Below, in pieces: positions 54,834 to 63,291 of a stretch of 64,000 nt of DNA. Source of the stretch: Bacteroidota bacterium (GTDB taxonomy: Bacteria; Bacteroidota; Bacteroidia; B-17B0; Aurantibacillaceae). The notes beneath the pieces are model-generated. The model was not told where the DNA came from and searched no databases. It saw only the letters and a program-made list of their open reading frames with translations. Positions within the stretch are counted from its first letter, which is position 1. Every line of letters starts with the position of its first letter. The stretch covers positions 62,001-126,000 of the forward strand of contig CAUJCR010000002.1 of assembly GCA_963169355.1 (NCBI GenBank), written 5' to 3'. The translations under genes were made by a program, and so were the position numbers.

Positions 54834-55108
54834 ATTTTTATAGTTCGATTTTATAGATTATTGTTTTTTATTCTAAACACAATAATTACAAGGAGATGCG
54901 AGAAATTAGACATTAATTTAATCACTACCACATAAGTCTAACTCTTAATAGAATAAACTTAGGTAAGATGACGTTTCATTCTCTCATTCACACACGACAC
55001 CTTAAAAACAAGTTAAAGTGTTTTCAATTAATGAGTTTTAAATTATAGATTGATGTAGTCTTAGTTGGAAATACACTAAGAACACTAGCACTCTTTATAG
55101 AGTAGCCA

Positions 55109-55384
55109 TTAAGCAATATTTGGTGGGGGAACTATCACATCGATACAAACATCTTTATAATGTTTGATTAAATAGGTAGAACAAAGAGGGCTCTTATCTA
55201 CTTGATCGAGCAAATGTAATTTTGACCTAGAGTACTTTATTAATTTAAAATTTTCTTTGTGCGTTTCTTCCTCCTCAGTCATCGAAATAGAAGTGTTAAT
55301 ACCTTTACTGTACATTGAATAAATAACCACCACATTAAACGTAGTGAATATTATTAACAAGGTTGCAGCGATTAGTCTTCTCAT
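55109..55384 (-). CDS. Small membrane-anchored protein of unknown function
   Basis: A 91-aa product with one N-terminal membrane helix (about residues 3-26, RLIAATLLIIFTTFNVVVIYSMY) and a soluble tail with an acidic segment (MTEEEETHKE) and two cysteines. I do not recognise a family. A promoter box placed 7 nt before the ATG supports it as a real gene. It lies alone between the SulP gene and the glycosyltransferase block. Confidence 0.55.
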   Translation of the reverse strand: MRRLIAATLLIIFTTFNVVVIYSMYSKGINTSISMTEEEETHKENFKLIKYSRSKLHLLDQVDKSPLCSTYLIKHYKDVCIDVIVPPPNIA

Positions 55385-55391
55385 TTCCCCA

Positions 55392-55399
55392 CAAAGATA
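55392..55399 (-). promoter_or_regulatory. -7 promoter box, near-leaderless arrangement (91-aa gene)
   Basis: Minus-strand TATCTTTG ends 7 nt before the ATG at 55384. Confidence 0.5.
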
Positions 55400-55563
55400 A
55401 TAAAAACTAATAGAAATTACTGCATCAGTTATATGATATTTAACACAATTTTTGATGATTAAAATCTAAACTATACTTTAGAGGATAGAATTTAAAAAAG
55501 GATGGATTTCATAATTAAAACATCATGTTTTTCGGTAATTCAACCTCGTAATAGAACCACTAG

Positions 55564-57453
55564 TTAAAACACCGATTCATCTACTATTGGCTCATAAGCT
55601 TCTAGAGTTAAATCATCAACGTAAATGGAATGATTACTTTGATTCCAAAAATACCATTGTACAAAATCATTCTTATTCCAAAAATCGGGGGTTATGTAAT
55701 ATAATTCTAGTTCATTCCACACACCTTGTTTGTACGAACTATTTTTAATCTTCTTAGATTTTACGCTAAACCATTTGTTACTATGTTGCATATTAATCAA
55801 TAACTCTGCATCTAAACTATCTGGTGGCATCCTTGTAAAAAACTTTGTGCTTAACCTAAAAATTAAGTGCGACTTTTTTGTGATTTTTTTATATGGTATA
55901 TCATTTGGCAAAATGCAAAATCTATTAAACAGATTAGTTTCGTAACTATTAGGTAATGATGAGGCAAGAAAACCTCTTGTCCAAATGCTGTCCTTTATAG
56001 TTTTATCAAAATCATCTACTTTTCTTAAAACCAATTTGTAATTACTTAAATCTGGAACTACGGTGTCATATTTAAAATTAAGTGCAGTCTTATCCATCAA
56101 TAGTAATGCTTTTTGTTCTTTGGTTGGTTTTTCTGTTTGTAAAAAGGTTGAAAAGTAGTACGCTCTTGACATATTAGAGCCGTGTATGATACCCTTGGTA
56201 ACTTGCCACGATTGAAATAAATTAAGTGCAATTAAAAACATCACGATTGTTACAAATAGATACTTAAATCTATGTTTATTTATTTCCACAAACATAAACC
56301 CAAGTGGTATTGATAAAATAACATACGATGGGATAATGGCTCTAGAACTAAAAGAATCGCCATACCACCAACACGACCAACTAGACATCACATAAAAGTT
56401 GAGAATAAAATAAATAAAAACAGACAAAAACATGGTTCTATTCTTTTTGAATAAAACAAACAATCCTATTAAAGCAAATAACATAATAGGCGTATAAAGC
56501 AACCATCCTTTTCTAAAACTAAATAAAAATTCAAACACGTAGGGTTTTAAAAAATTAAATCCTTCTCCTAAGTTATTTTGGTAGCTATAAAACAAAAACT
56601 TTCCAGTGGTATATTTCCAATACATTAATTGAATGGAAACTATTATACCAAATATTAAAATACCTAAAGTAAGTTTAAACTTATGTTGTTTTAATAACTC
56701 ATATTTTAACAACAAAGTTTGCTTATTATATACATTGTAAAACAAAAAGAATAAAACAACTAAAAACTCAGGAGGCCTTACAATGGCTATTAATCCTAAC
56801 AAAACAAAGATGTAGATTAAATGTTTAAGTTGATAAGTTTTGTGCCATTGAATAATATAATAAATACAAAGCGCTAATAAGGTAAACATAATATTATGTA
56901 CCATTAATGGCTGCCCATGAATAGACACTTGTATTAAGTAGTTGGTAGCAAAAACAGTTATTAATATAACAACGGCTACTATCTTATCTGAAAAAAAAGA
57001 TTGAAGGATTTTCTTTAAATAATATAACCCCACACAGGTATAAAAGAAACAACCAGCAACCACACTCCATTGGTACGGTTTAGAGAATCCATCTTTTGGA
57101 TAGTTCAAAATTTCGGCAAATACATCTGCAATTAAATAAAATGGAGCATACGCAATAGCCATACCAATTGGGTATTTAATAACCCAATAACTAGTAGATT
57201 CTGAAGCTTTATAAGCTTGATAAAAACCATCGTTTATTTGATATTTTGATAACAAGGCAAACACCTCATCTATATTAGATAAGCGAATATCATTAAAATG
57301 AAATGTTGCAGGTAAATACAGATAATAACCTAGTACATCAAAAATAAAAACGTTCTCTGGAGTTTTAACTAAAATGAGATAGGTAATAAATCCAATAGCA
57401 AATAAAAAAGATAAGAAAGAAAAACTGAGACGGTTATTGACATACCTCATCAT
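55564..57453 (-). CDS. Multi-spanning membrane protein with C-terminal beta domain, paralogue 1
   Basis: A 629-aa protein of the GT-C-like (mannosyl/arabinosyl transferase style) membrane class. It has about 11-12 helices, and the loop VFDVLGYYLYLPATF near residue 40 holds the acidic residue expected in a lipid-phosphate-sugar transferase. It shares FLFSFRKGWLLYTPIMLF and SSWSCWWYGDSFSSRA with the 596-aa paralogue. After the membrane part (to about residue 400) is a beta-sandwich-like region ending VDDLTLEAYEP. It lies 1 nt from the GT2 gene. It probably transfers a sugar to a lipid or glycan in the envelope; the activity is unproven. Confidence 0.72.
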   Translation of the reverse strand: MMRYVNNRLSFSFLSFLFAIGFITYLILVKTPENVFIFDVLGYYLYLPATFHFNDIRLSNIDEVFALLSKYQINDGFYQAYKASESTSYWVIKYPIGMAIAYAPFYLIADVFAEILNYPKDGFSKPYQWSVVAGCFFYTCVGLYYLKKILQSFFSDKIVAVVILITVFATNYLIQVSIHGQPLMVHNIMFTLLALCIYYIIQWHKTYQLKHLIYIFVLLGLIAIVRPPEFLVVLFFLFYNVYNKQTLLLKYELLKQHKFKLTLGILIFGIIVSIQLMYWKYTTGKFLFYSYQNNLGEGFNFLKPYVFEFLFSFRKGWLLYTPIMLFALIGLFVLFKKNRTMFLSVFIYFILNFYVMSSWSCWWYGDSFSSRAIIPSYVILSIPLGFMFVEINKHRFKYLFVTIVMFLIALNLFQSWQVTKGIIHGSNMSRAYYFSTFLQTEKPTKEQKALLLMDKTALNFKYDTVVPDLSNYKLVLRKVDDFDKTIKDSIWTRGFLASSLPNSYETNLFNRFCILPNDIPYKKITKKSHLIFRLSTKFFTRMPPDSLDAELLINMQHSNKWFSVKSKKIKNSSYKQGVWNELELYYITPDFWNKNDFVQWYFWNQSNHSIYVDDLTLEAYEPIVDESVF

Positions 57454-57454
57454 G

Positions 57455-58171
57455 TTATTTAGCTTTAAATAAGCCGTATTTTAAGATACAATATATAGCT
57501 CTAAACCCATCTTTCCATCCAATTTTTTTACCCTCTTCATACGTTCTTCCATAATATGAAATACCAACCTCATAAATACGAATATTTGTTATACGAGAGA
57601 TTTTTGCAGTTACCTCAGGTTCAAAACCAAATCGTTTTTCCCTCAATGAAATATTCTTAATAATATCTGCTTTAAATAATTTATAGCAGGTTTCCATATC
57701 TGTTAGGTTTAAATTGGTAAACATATTAGATAAAAGAGTTAACCATTTATTCCCTATAGAATGCCAGAAAAATAAAATACGATGCGGTTTCCCTCCAATA
57801 AAACGGCTACCATACACAACATCGGCCATGCCGTTTAATATTGGTTTAAGTAAAATATTATACTCCTCAGGATCATACTCTAAATCTGCATCTTGAATAA
57901 TTACATAATCCCCCGTAGCTTTTTTTATACCCGTGTGTAAAGCTGCTCCCTTCCCTTGATTAAATTCATGTTTAAAATACTGAATATTCAAATCGGGATT
58001 TTGTACTTTGTAATTTTGAATAGCTTCTTCGGTATTATCTTTCGAGAAATCATTTACAATTATTATTTCTTTTTGTACGTTATTAGGTAAACTTACCGCC
58101 TTTACCTTATTTAATATGTGATGAATGGTTTTCCCTTCATTGTACGCTGGTATAACAATTGATAATAACAT
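57455..58171 (-). CDS. Glycosyltransferase family 2, polyprenyl-phosphate sugar type
   Basis: A 239-aa cytoplasmic GT-A glycosyltransferase. The start is ATG 58171 (the track's TTG 58177 adds only MF). The motif [14 protein letters not shown] opens the domain, [11 protein letters not shown] is the metal-binding DxD region, and [17 protein letters not shown] is typical of dolichyl/undecaprenyl-phosphate mannose or glucose synthases (DPM1-like). It probably makes the lipid-linked sugar donor used by the neighbouring GT-C-like membrane proteins. Confidence 0.88.
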   Translation of the reverse strand: MLLSIVIPAYNEGKTIHHILNKVKAVSLPNNVQKEIIIVNDFSKDNTEEAIQNYKVQNPDLNIQYFKHEFNQGKGAALHTGIKKATGDYVIIQDADLEYDPEEYNILLKPILNGMADVVYGSRFIGGKPHRILFFWHSIGNKWLTLLSNMFTNLNLTDMETCYKLFKADIIKNISLREKRFGFEPEVTAKISRITNIRIYEVGISYYGRTYEEGKKIGWKDGFRAIYCILKYGLFKAK

Positions 58172-58216
58172 AAACAAACCTACATATATTTAATTAGAAA
58201 TCAAACGATTTCGATT

Positions 58217-60007
58217 TTACTTTTTAATTATTGTGTACTTTAAATCATCTACTAAATTATAACCCTTCTCTGTATTAGCAAAAACCTTTAAATAATTACT
58301 ATCATTATTTTGCGATTCTAAAACTTCAACTATTTGTGTCATCTTTGCCCAACCATCATCACCTGCAGAAAACTGATTTCTAAACACAACATTCCATGAA
58401 ACCATTTCGTTGTTAGCATCTATCGACACAACAAGCCCTAAATCTCTACCATCTGCATCAGTCTTAGCCATACATTCTACAACAATATAAAACGAACCAC
58501 TAAAACCTAAGTCTTTTATTGGGAAACCAAATCCCTTTGAATACCAATTATCTTTACCAACTTTGCAAGCCTTTTTACTCTTAAATCCTCCATCTACAAT
58601 TTTACTAGCATCATCATCTTGCTCATAGGTCATTAATTCCATTTTAAATATCTTTCGATTCTCTAAGATTGATTTTAATCTATCCTCGTTAATAGTTGCT
58701 AAGTCTGTTTTAAGGAAAACATCCCAAAATTTCTGTTTATCCATTAATACGGTGTCAATTAATAGATTACTATATTGAAACGCTATTAATTGACCAAAGA
58801 ATACAAATGGAATGGAAAGTGCTAACAGTACCTTTTTTGTTTTTGGTTGGATATAATTGAGTAAGAACAAAACAGTAATGATAATGATTGGATAAAAATC
58901 AATAGCGGGTCTTATACTTAATCCTCCACCATACCACCAACACCACCACGAAGATGTAATGTAAATGAAGACGAACATGGTAATAAAGAAAATAATTCTT
59001 TTAAACCAAAAACGAGTTGATAATAAAATAAAAAGAACCATCAGAAATAATAATGGAGCGTAGATAAAAATACCCTTTCTGTAACTAAATAACACATTCA
59101 TTATTTCAGGATTCTTAAAATCAAAAGTTTCTCCTTCATAAGTCATCACAAAAAAATCTCCAGTTTGTAAATAATAAAATGTAAACTGTATTACAACGCC
59201 TAACACGGGCATTAAAAGAAATAATAGAGTTCCGAAAAAATGTTTTGTAATTATTTGTTTAAGGAATAATAAGTAAGATTTAAAATTTTCAAAGAAAAAA
59301 GGCGTAAACAATACAACTACTACGTTTACAGGCCTTATTAATATCACTAATGCTAGAGCTAATCCTAGCATTACTATGCGTTTAGTTGTGATGTCGGTTA
59401 ATAACCTCACAAAACAATATAAGAACAAGCTTACGGCAAAAAAAGAATATACATGAGACATGGACGGCTCCTGTATGGTATAATGAAACAAATTAGTAGA
59501 AAGAAAAACCATAAAACAAACAAGCATGGTTGTTTTTTCTGATATTAAAAAATGTTTAGCAACTTTTGTTAATAGCTTTACCGCTAACAGAAAATAAACC
59601 AAAGAAGCAATACTAATTAACATTAAAAAAGTATCGGTATATCCATTTATATCTGTTCCTGCAATAGCCGAAATAAGAATTCCTAACAAAAAAAAGGGCA
59701 ACATACAAAATGCAGTACCACTATAATATTTATTGACGCCCTTGTCTTTATAAGGACTTATATAAGGCTTATAAAACGGCTTAATGTAATTTTCTTTTAC
59801 ATCATAGTAACTGTAGGTAAAATCTTGATAGATGATGGCTGCTGGTAAATAACAATAATATCCTAAACCATCAGAGGAAACTGAATTGACCAAGCCGTTT
59901 TGACGTTCGCTAAGAAAACGTTGTGTGGTTACAACTAAAAATAAACTAACAAAAAGAAATAAATATTTCTTTTTCCATAAAAATGTTTTTAATCCTTGAA
60001 ACATCAT
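58217..60007 (-). CDS. Multi-spanning membrane protein with C-terminal beta domain, paralogue 2
   Basis: A 596-aa relative of the 629-aa gene product: VSSDGLGYYCYLPAAI, LFSYRKGIFIYAPLLF and SSWWCWWYGGGLSIRPA match it closely. About 11 helices are followed by an exposed region of some 180 residues with alternating strands, ending YNLVDDLKYTIIKK. It starts 4 nt after the scoB stop, so it is in the same transcript. A GT-C transferase or glycan-related membrane enzyme is likely; no GT family can be assigned with certainty. Confidence 0.72.
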   Translation of the reverse strand: MMFQGLKTFLWKKKYLFLFVSLFLVVTTQRFLSERQNGLVNSVSSDGLGYYCYLPAAIIYQDFTYSYYDVKENYIKPFYKPYISPYKDKGVNKYYSGTAFCMLPFFLLGILISAIAGTDINGYTDTFLMLISIASLVYFLLAVKLLTKVAKHFLISEKTTMLVCFMVFLSTNLFHYTIQEPSMSHVYSFFAVSLFLYCFVRLLTDITTKRIVMLGLALALVILIRPVNVVVVLFTPFFFENFKSYLLFLKQIITKHFFGTLLFLLMPVLGVVIQFTFYYLQTGDFFVMTYEGETFDFKNPEIMNVLFSYRKGIFIYAPLLFLMVLFILLSTRFWFKRIIFFITMFVFIYITSSWWCWWYGGGLSIRPAIDFYPIIIITVLFLLNYIQPKTKKVLLALSIPFVFFGQLIAFQYSNLLIDTVLMDKQKFWDVFLKTDLATINEDRLKSILENRKIFKMELMTYEQDDDASKIVDGGFKSKKACKVGKDNWYSKGFGFPIKDLGFSGSFYIVVECMAKTDADGRDLGLVVSIDANNEMVSWNVVFRNQFSAGDDGWAKMTQIVEVLESQNNDSNYLKVFANTEKGYNLVDDLKYTIIKK

Positions 60008-60011
60008 TCAG

Positions 60012-60668
60012 TTATAGCGACATCTCTGGAATCTCTCCTTCTACAATTAATTTACCAGCAGTGGCATTTTTAATTTGCTCTACACTCACGCCTGGCGCTC
60101 TTTCTAATAATCGGAAGCCTCCTTCTGACATTACTTCTAACACGGCTAATTCGGTAACAATACGTTTCACACATTTAATTCCTGTAAGAGGCAACTCGCA
60201 CTTAGGTAGTAATTTTGATTCGCCTGCTTTATTAACATGTTGCATAGCCACAATAATGTTTTTGGCGCTGGCTACTAAATCCATTGCACCACCCATACCT
60301 TTCACCATTTTACCTGGTATTTTCCAGTTAGCAATATCTCCATGCTCACTTACTTCCATAGCGCCTAAAATAGTTAAATCTACTTTTTGTGCTCTAATCA
60401 TTCCAAAGCTAGTGGCCGAGTCGAATATAGATGAGCCGGGTAACAAAGTTACTGTTTGTTTACCTGCGTTAATTAAATCAGCATCTTCTTCTCCCTCAAA
60501 AGGAAAAGGTCCCATGCCTAATATACCGTTTTCGGATTGTAACACTACGTTTACACCCTCGGGAATATAATTTGCTACCAAGGTAGGAATCCCGATTCCT
60601 AGGTTTACATACATGCCATCTTTTACTTCGCGTGCAATACGCTTTGCAATTCCATTTTTATCTAACAT
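60012..60668 (-). CDS. scoB: 3-oxoacid CoA-transferase subunit B
   Basis: Transfers CoA between succinyl-CoA and a 3-oxoacid such as acetoacetate. The 218-aa beta subunit shows NLGIGIPTLVANYIP near the N-terminus and the catalytic glutamate in LQSENGILGMGPFP, with GGFRLLERAPGVS at the C-terminus. Its partner alpha subunit is not adjacent but lies 2.6 kb upstream (63,292 onward), with two unrelated genes between. The length is normal. Confidence 0.95.
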   Translation of the reverse strand: MLDKNGIAKRIAREVKDGMYVNLGIGIPTLVANYIPEGVNVVLQSENGILGMGPFPFEGEEDADLINAGKQTVTLLPGSSIFDSATSFGMIRAQKVDLTILGAMEVSEHGDIANWKIPGKMVKGMGGAMDLVASAKNIIVAMQHVNKAGESKLLPKCELPLTGIKCVKRIVTELAVLEVMSEGGFRLLERAPGVSVEQIKNATAGKLIVEGEIPEMSL

Positions 60669-60729
60669 GGTTAAATTATTTAATGCACAGCGAAAGTAAT
60701 AAAAAAAATAGAAAATAGATAGAAAAATA

Positions 60730-62667
60730 CTAAGTATTGCGTGTTTTAATTATCTCAAATTTAAAGTCGTTTCTATCCTCATATCTATCAAAAATAACTC
60801 TTTCCCCATCTTCATTCGTTTTTAAATATTTGTTATGAAAAGTTTTAATCTTAAATCGTCCATTTCCTATACTTTCAATCTTAAATCTTTCATTAAGATT
60901 ATATTTTGTGCCATCAAACAAGATTAAATTACCATATTCAAAGGCAATTCTAGCAAACTGGTTATTTTCGGTTTTGATTTGTGAATTACCATCTGCAAAA
61001 GTGGTAATGATAAATTTAGTTTTATTAGAATTACAAGTAAGCTTGTTGTTGTCTATAGAGAAATAGCCATGTGTTAAAGACTTTAAATAGCAGGTGTCTC
61101 TTCTTATAACTTTAAATTTAGGAATACTTATAATAGTAAAATCTTTATTAGTTTCTACTCCATTAGGTAAAGCGCCTGTATTTATAATTGCAACTTTATA
61201 ACCTTTATTTTTAATAGTCTTAACATCTGAACTGTCGGGTAGTCTTGCGTATCCAATATAATTTGTTTCAAACATAAAGTTAATGTTTGTAGGAAAATCG
61301 CAATTAAAAAACACAAGATTTGTGTCTTTTATAAATTTATTAACGTAATCGCAAATTTCTATAAGCTCTTTTTCTCTTTGAATGTATTTTATGTTTCTCT
61401 CAGAGAGTTTCCAAGTTGTATGATTATCTTGTATAGCTTCTATATTAAAGCTAGTGAAACTAAAGACTAGAGCAAGAATTACGAGTATGGTTTTACTAAT
61501 CTTCTTAGATAACGAATTTGAAAAAGTAAATAAATCATGAGCAATTGCGCCAAAACCTAAAAATATAATAAATGATACAACTAATGTAAACCCATGTAGT
61601 TTAGTGGTTGCATAGGTAAAAAAACTATACACAAATACTAATGATATTATAAAGGCATAATAAATATTATTACGAACTACGTATTTATACAGTAATACAA
61701 TTCCGAGTAAGCAAAATAGAGGCGATAGATAACCATACTGAGTAGATAAACCGTCAAAATAAAAAAAGTTAGTTCCTCCATGCCCTTCAACCACTTCGTT
61801 GATATGCTTACTATTGTAAGCGTATTCAAATCTAGATTCTTGCGGAAATCTTAGTAGAATATATATTTGCCATGGTAGCGAAATACAAATGGCAATAAAT
61901 AAACTTTTAAGTAAATCATAAAAATGATTTAGCCTTATTTTGCCTTTGTTTTCAAATATAATATAAGCTCCCCAACATAAAAATACCAATAAGCCTACTA
62001 ACCATTTATTAAGTATTGCTAAGCCAGAAAACAAACCTATTAAGAAAATATTTTTTAATGTTTTATGATGAATATATCTTGTTAATGCCCATATAGAAGC
62101 AAAAATTAGATTAATAAAAACAACATCGTTATGGTCTGTAGCTATTGCTCCAGATAATTGTTCGTTCATGTAATTATTTAAACAATAAAACAATGCAGCA
62201 TAAAATCCAATTCTTGAGTTGGCAATATTTTTTCCAATGCCATAAATAAAAAAAACACCAGCTACAGCATAAACTAAACTAGGAAATCGTACCGCAAAAT
62301 ATGAATTTCCAAATATCTTGATGCTTAATGCTATTTGCCACAAAAACCAAGGCTGTTTATGTAACCAAATGGAAGAGTCCCACCAGTTTTTATAATCATG
62401 TTCAAAAAAAGGATCTTTATATAACAAAGGTTTTAATGGGTTGTCGGCTAAATGTTTTGCTACTAAACCATGAAATGATTCGTCCCACAACATTAAATAA
62501 GGAGTGAGTAAGATCATAAAAAGTTTTATCCCTAAAGCGCCAGTTAATAGTAGAAACAGAGATTTGTTATTATCGTAAATCTCAAAATGAACGATAGAAA
62601 TAGCAATAAATAGAAATGATACCGCTAAAATAACTTGTAGATATATTGCAAAATATGAATCGAACAT
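60730..62667 (-). CDS. GT39-like membrane glycosyltransferase with C-terminal beta-trefoil-like domain
   Basis: A 645-aa protein. The first 420 or so residues form an ArnT/PMT-like GT-C domain. Its N-terminal loop LMLWDESFHGLVAKHLA carries the acidic DE catalytic-type pair, and the periplasmic WWDSSIWLHKQPWFLWQ is typical of PMT_2 proteins. A soluble linker (about 430-525) leads to a C-terminal stretch (about 528-645) whose units (GNGRFKIKTFHNKYLKTNED and so on) look like a fascin/actin-crosslinking beta-trefoil. It lies between scoB and a lipoprotein gene. Confidence 0.82.
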   Translation of the reverse strand: MFDSYFAIYLQVILAVSFLFIAISIVHFEIYDNNKSLFLLLTGALGIKLFMILLTPYLMLWDESFHGLVAKHLADNPLKPLLYKDPFFEHDYKNWWDSSIWLHKQPWFLWQIALSIKIFGNSYFAVRFPSLVYAVAGVFFIYGIGKNIANSRIGFYAALFYCLNNYMNEQLSGAIATDHNDVVFINLIFASIWALTRYIHHKTLKNIFLIGLFSGLAILNKWLVGLLVFLCWGAYIIFENKGKIRLNHFYDLLKSLFIAICISLPWQIYILLRFPQESRFEYAYNSKHINEVVEGHGGTNFFYFDGLSTQYGYLSPLFCLLGIVLLYKYVVRNNIYYAFIISLVFVYSFFTYATTKLHGFTLVVSFIIFLGFGAIAHDLFTFSNSLSKKISKTILVILALVFSFTSFNIEAIQDNHTTWKLSERNIKYIQREKELIEICDYVNKFIKDTNLVFFNCDFPTNINFMFETNYIGYARLPDSSDVKTIKNKGYKVAIINTGALPNGVETNKDFTIISIPKFKVIRRDTCYLKSLTHGYFSIDNNKLTCNSNKTKFIITTFADGNSQIKTENNQFARIAFEYGNLILFDGTKYNLNERFKIESIGNGRFKIKTFHNKYLKTNEDGERVIFDRYEDRNDFKFEIIKTRNT

Positions 62668-62723
62668 TTTAAAGCGTTACTTTCTAGTTTAAATTTTAAA
62701 TAGAAAGTTAACATAAGTATAAT

Positions 62724-63281
62724 TTATTGTACGGCTTTTATTTTATAAAAAGATAATTTTATATCATCACAATCTAAAGTCGATTTACCATCTGGGTTAA
62801 AAGAATATGACTTAATAATTAAACCATTTCTATTTATAATGTTAGCTGGGAAAGTAACACTATCTACAACTTGAATCCATTTATTGGTTTCAGCAATATG
62901 ACTTCTGAAATCAATTTTTTCCCACTTTAAGACATGTCCATTGCCATCTTCTAACGACAATGCAAATTCTTTATTGTGCGATAAATCGCCTACCCTCACC
63001 CATCCTTCAAATTTTACTTTTGCATCGGCTTGCAATAAACTATCATGCACATTAAAAATAAATCCACTTCCATAAATGTTAGAACTATCAGCTCTTGAGA
63101 AGAAATTACCCGAATGAGCATCTCCCTTAACTTCAACTTTTATAGTGGTATCTTCAAAATCGGTAAAGTGCGTATAAACTAATGTACTTTTTTCTTCGGT
63201 TTTGCTTTCATTGTTTGAGCAAGACACCGCTATTATTATAGATAGAACGCCTAAAAATTTATATACTAATTTCCCTTTCAC
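62724..63281 (-). CDS. Lipoprotein with a beta-sandwich domain like the neighbouring C-terminal domains
   Basis: A 185-aa lipoprotein: signal with lipobox AVSCSN (Cys21), then one beta-rich domain (THFTDFEDTTIKVEV, ADAKVKFEGWVRVGD, KWIQVVDSVTFPA) closing with LDCDDIKLSFYKIK. The closing pattern and strand order resemble the tails of the 596-aa and 629-aa membrane proteins. The start is GTG at 63281, fixed by the signal peptide. It may bind a glycan at the cell surface (inference). It ends 56 nt before the GT39-like gene and starts 10 nt after the scoA stop. Confidence 0.68.
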   Translation of the reverse strand: MKGKLVYKFLGVLSIIIAVSCSNNESKTEEKSTLVYTHFTDFEDTTIKVEVKGDAHSGNFFSRADSSNIYGSGFIFNVHDSLLQADAKVKFEGWVRVGDLSHNKEFALSLEDGNGHVLKWEKIDFRSHIAETNKWIQVVDSVTFPANIINRNGLIIKSYSFNPDGKSTLDCDDIKLSFYKIKAVQ

Positions 63282-63291
63282 AATTACTAAT

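Noticed and set aside
59983-60570. 195-aa plus-strand ORF antisense to scoB
   Set aside because: Long, but it mirrors the highly conserved scoB sequence and is explained by codon bias on the other strand.
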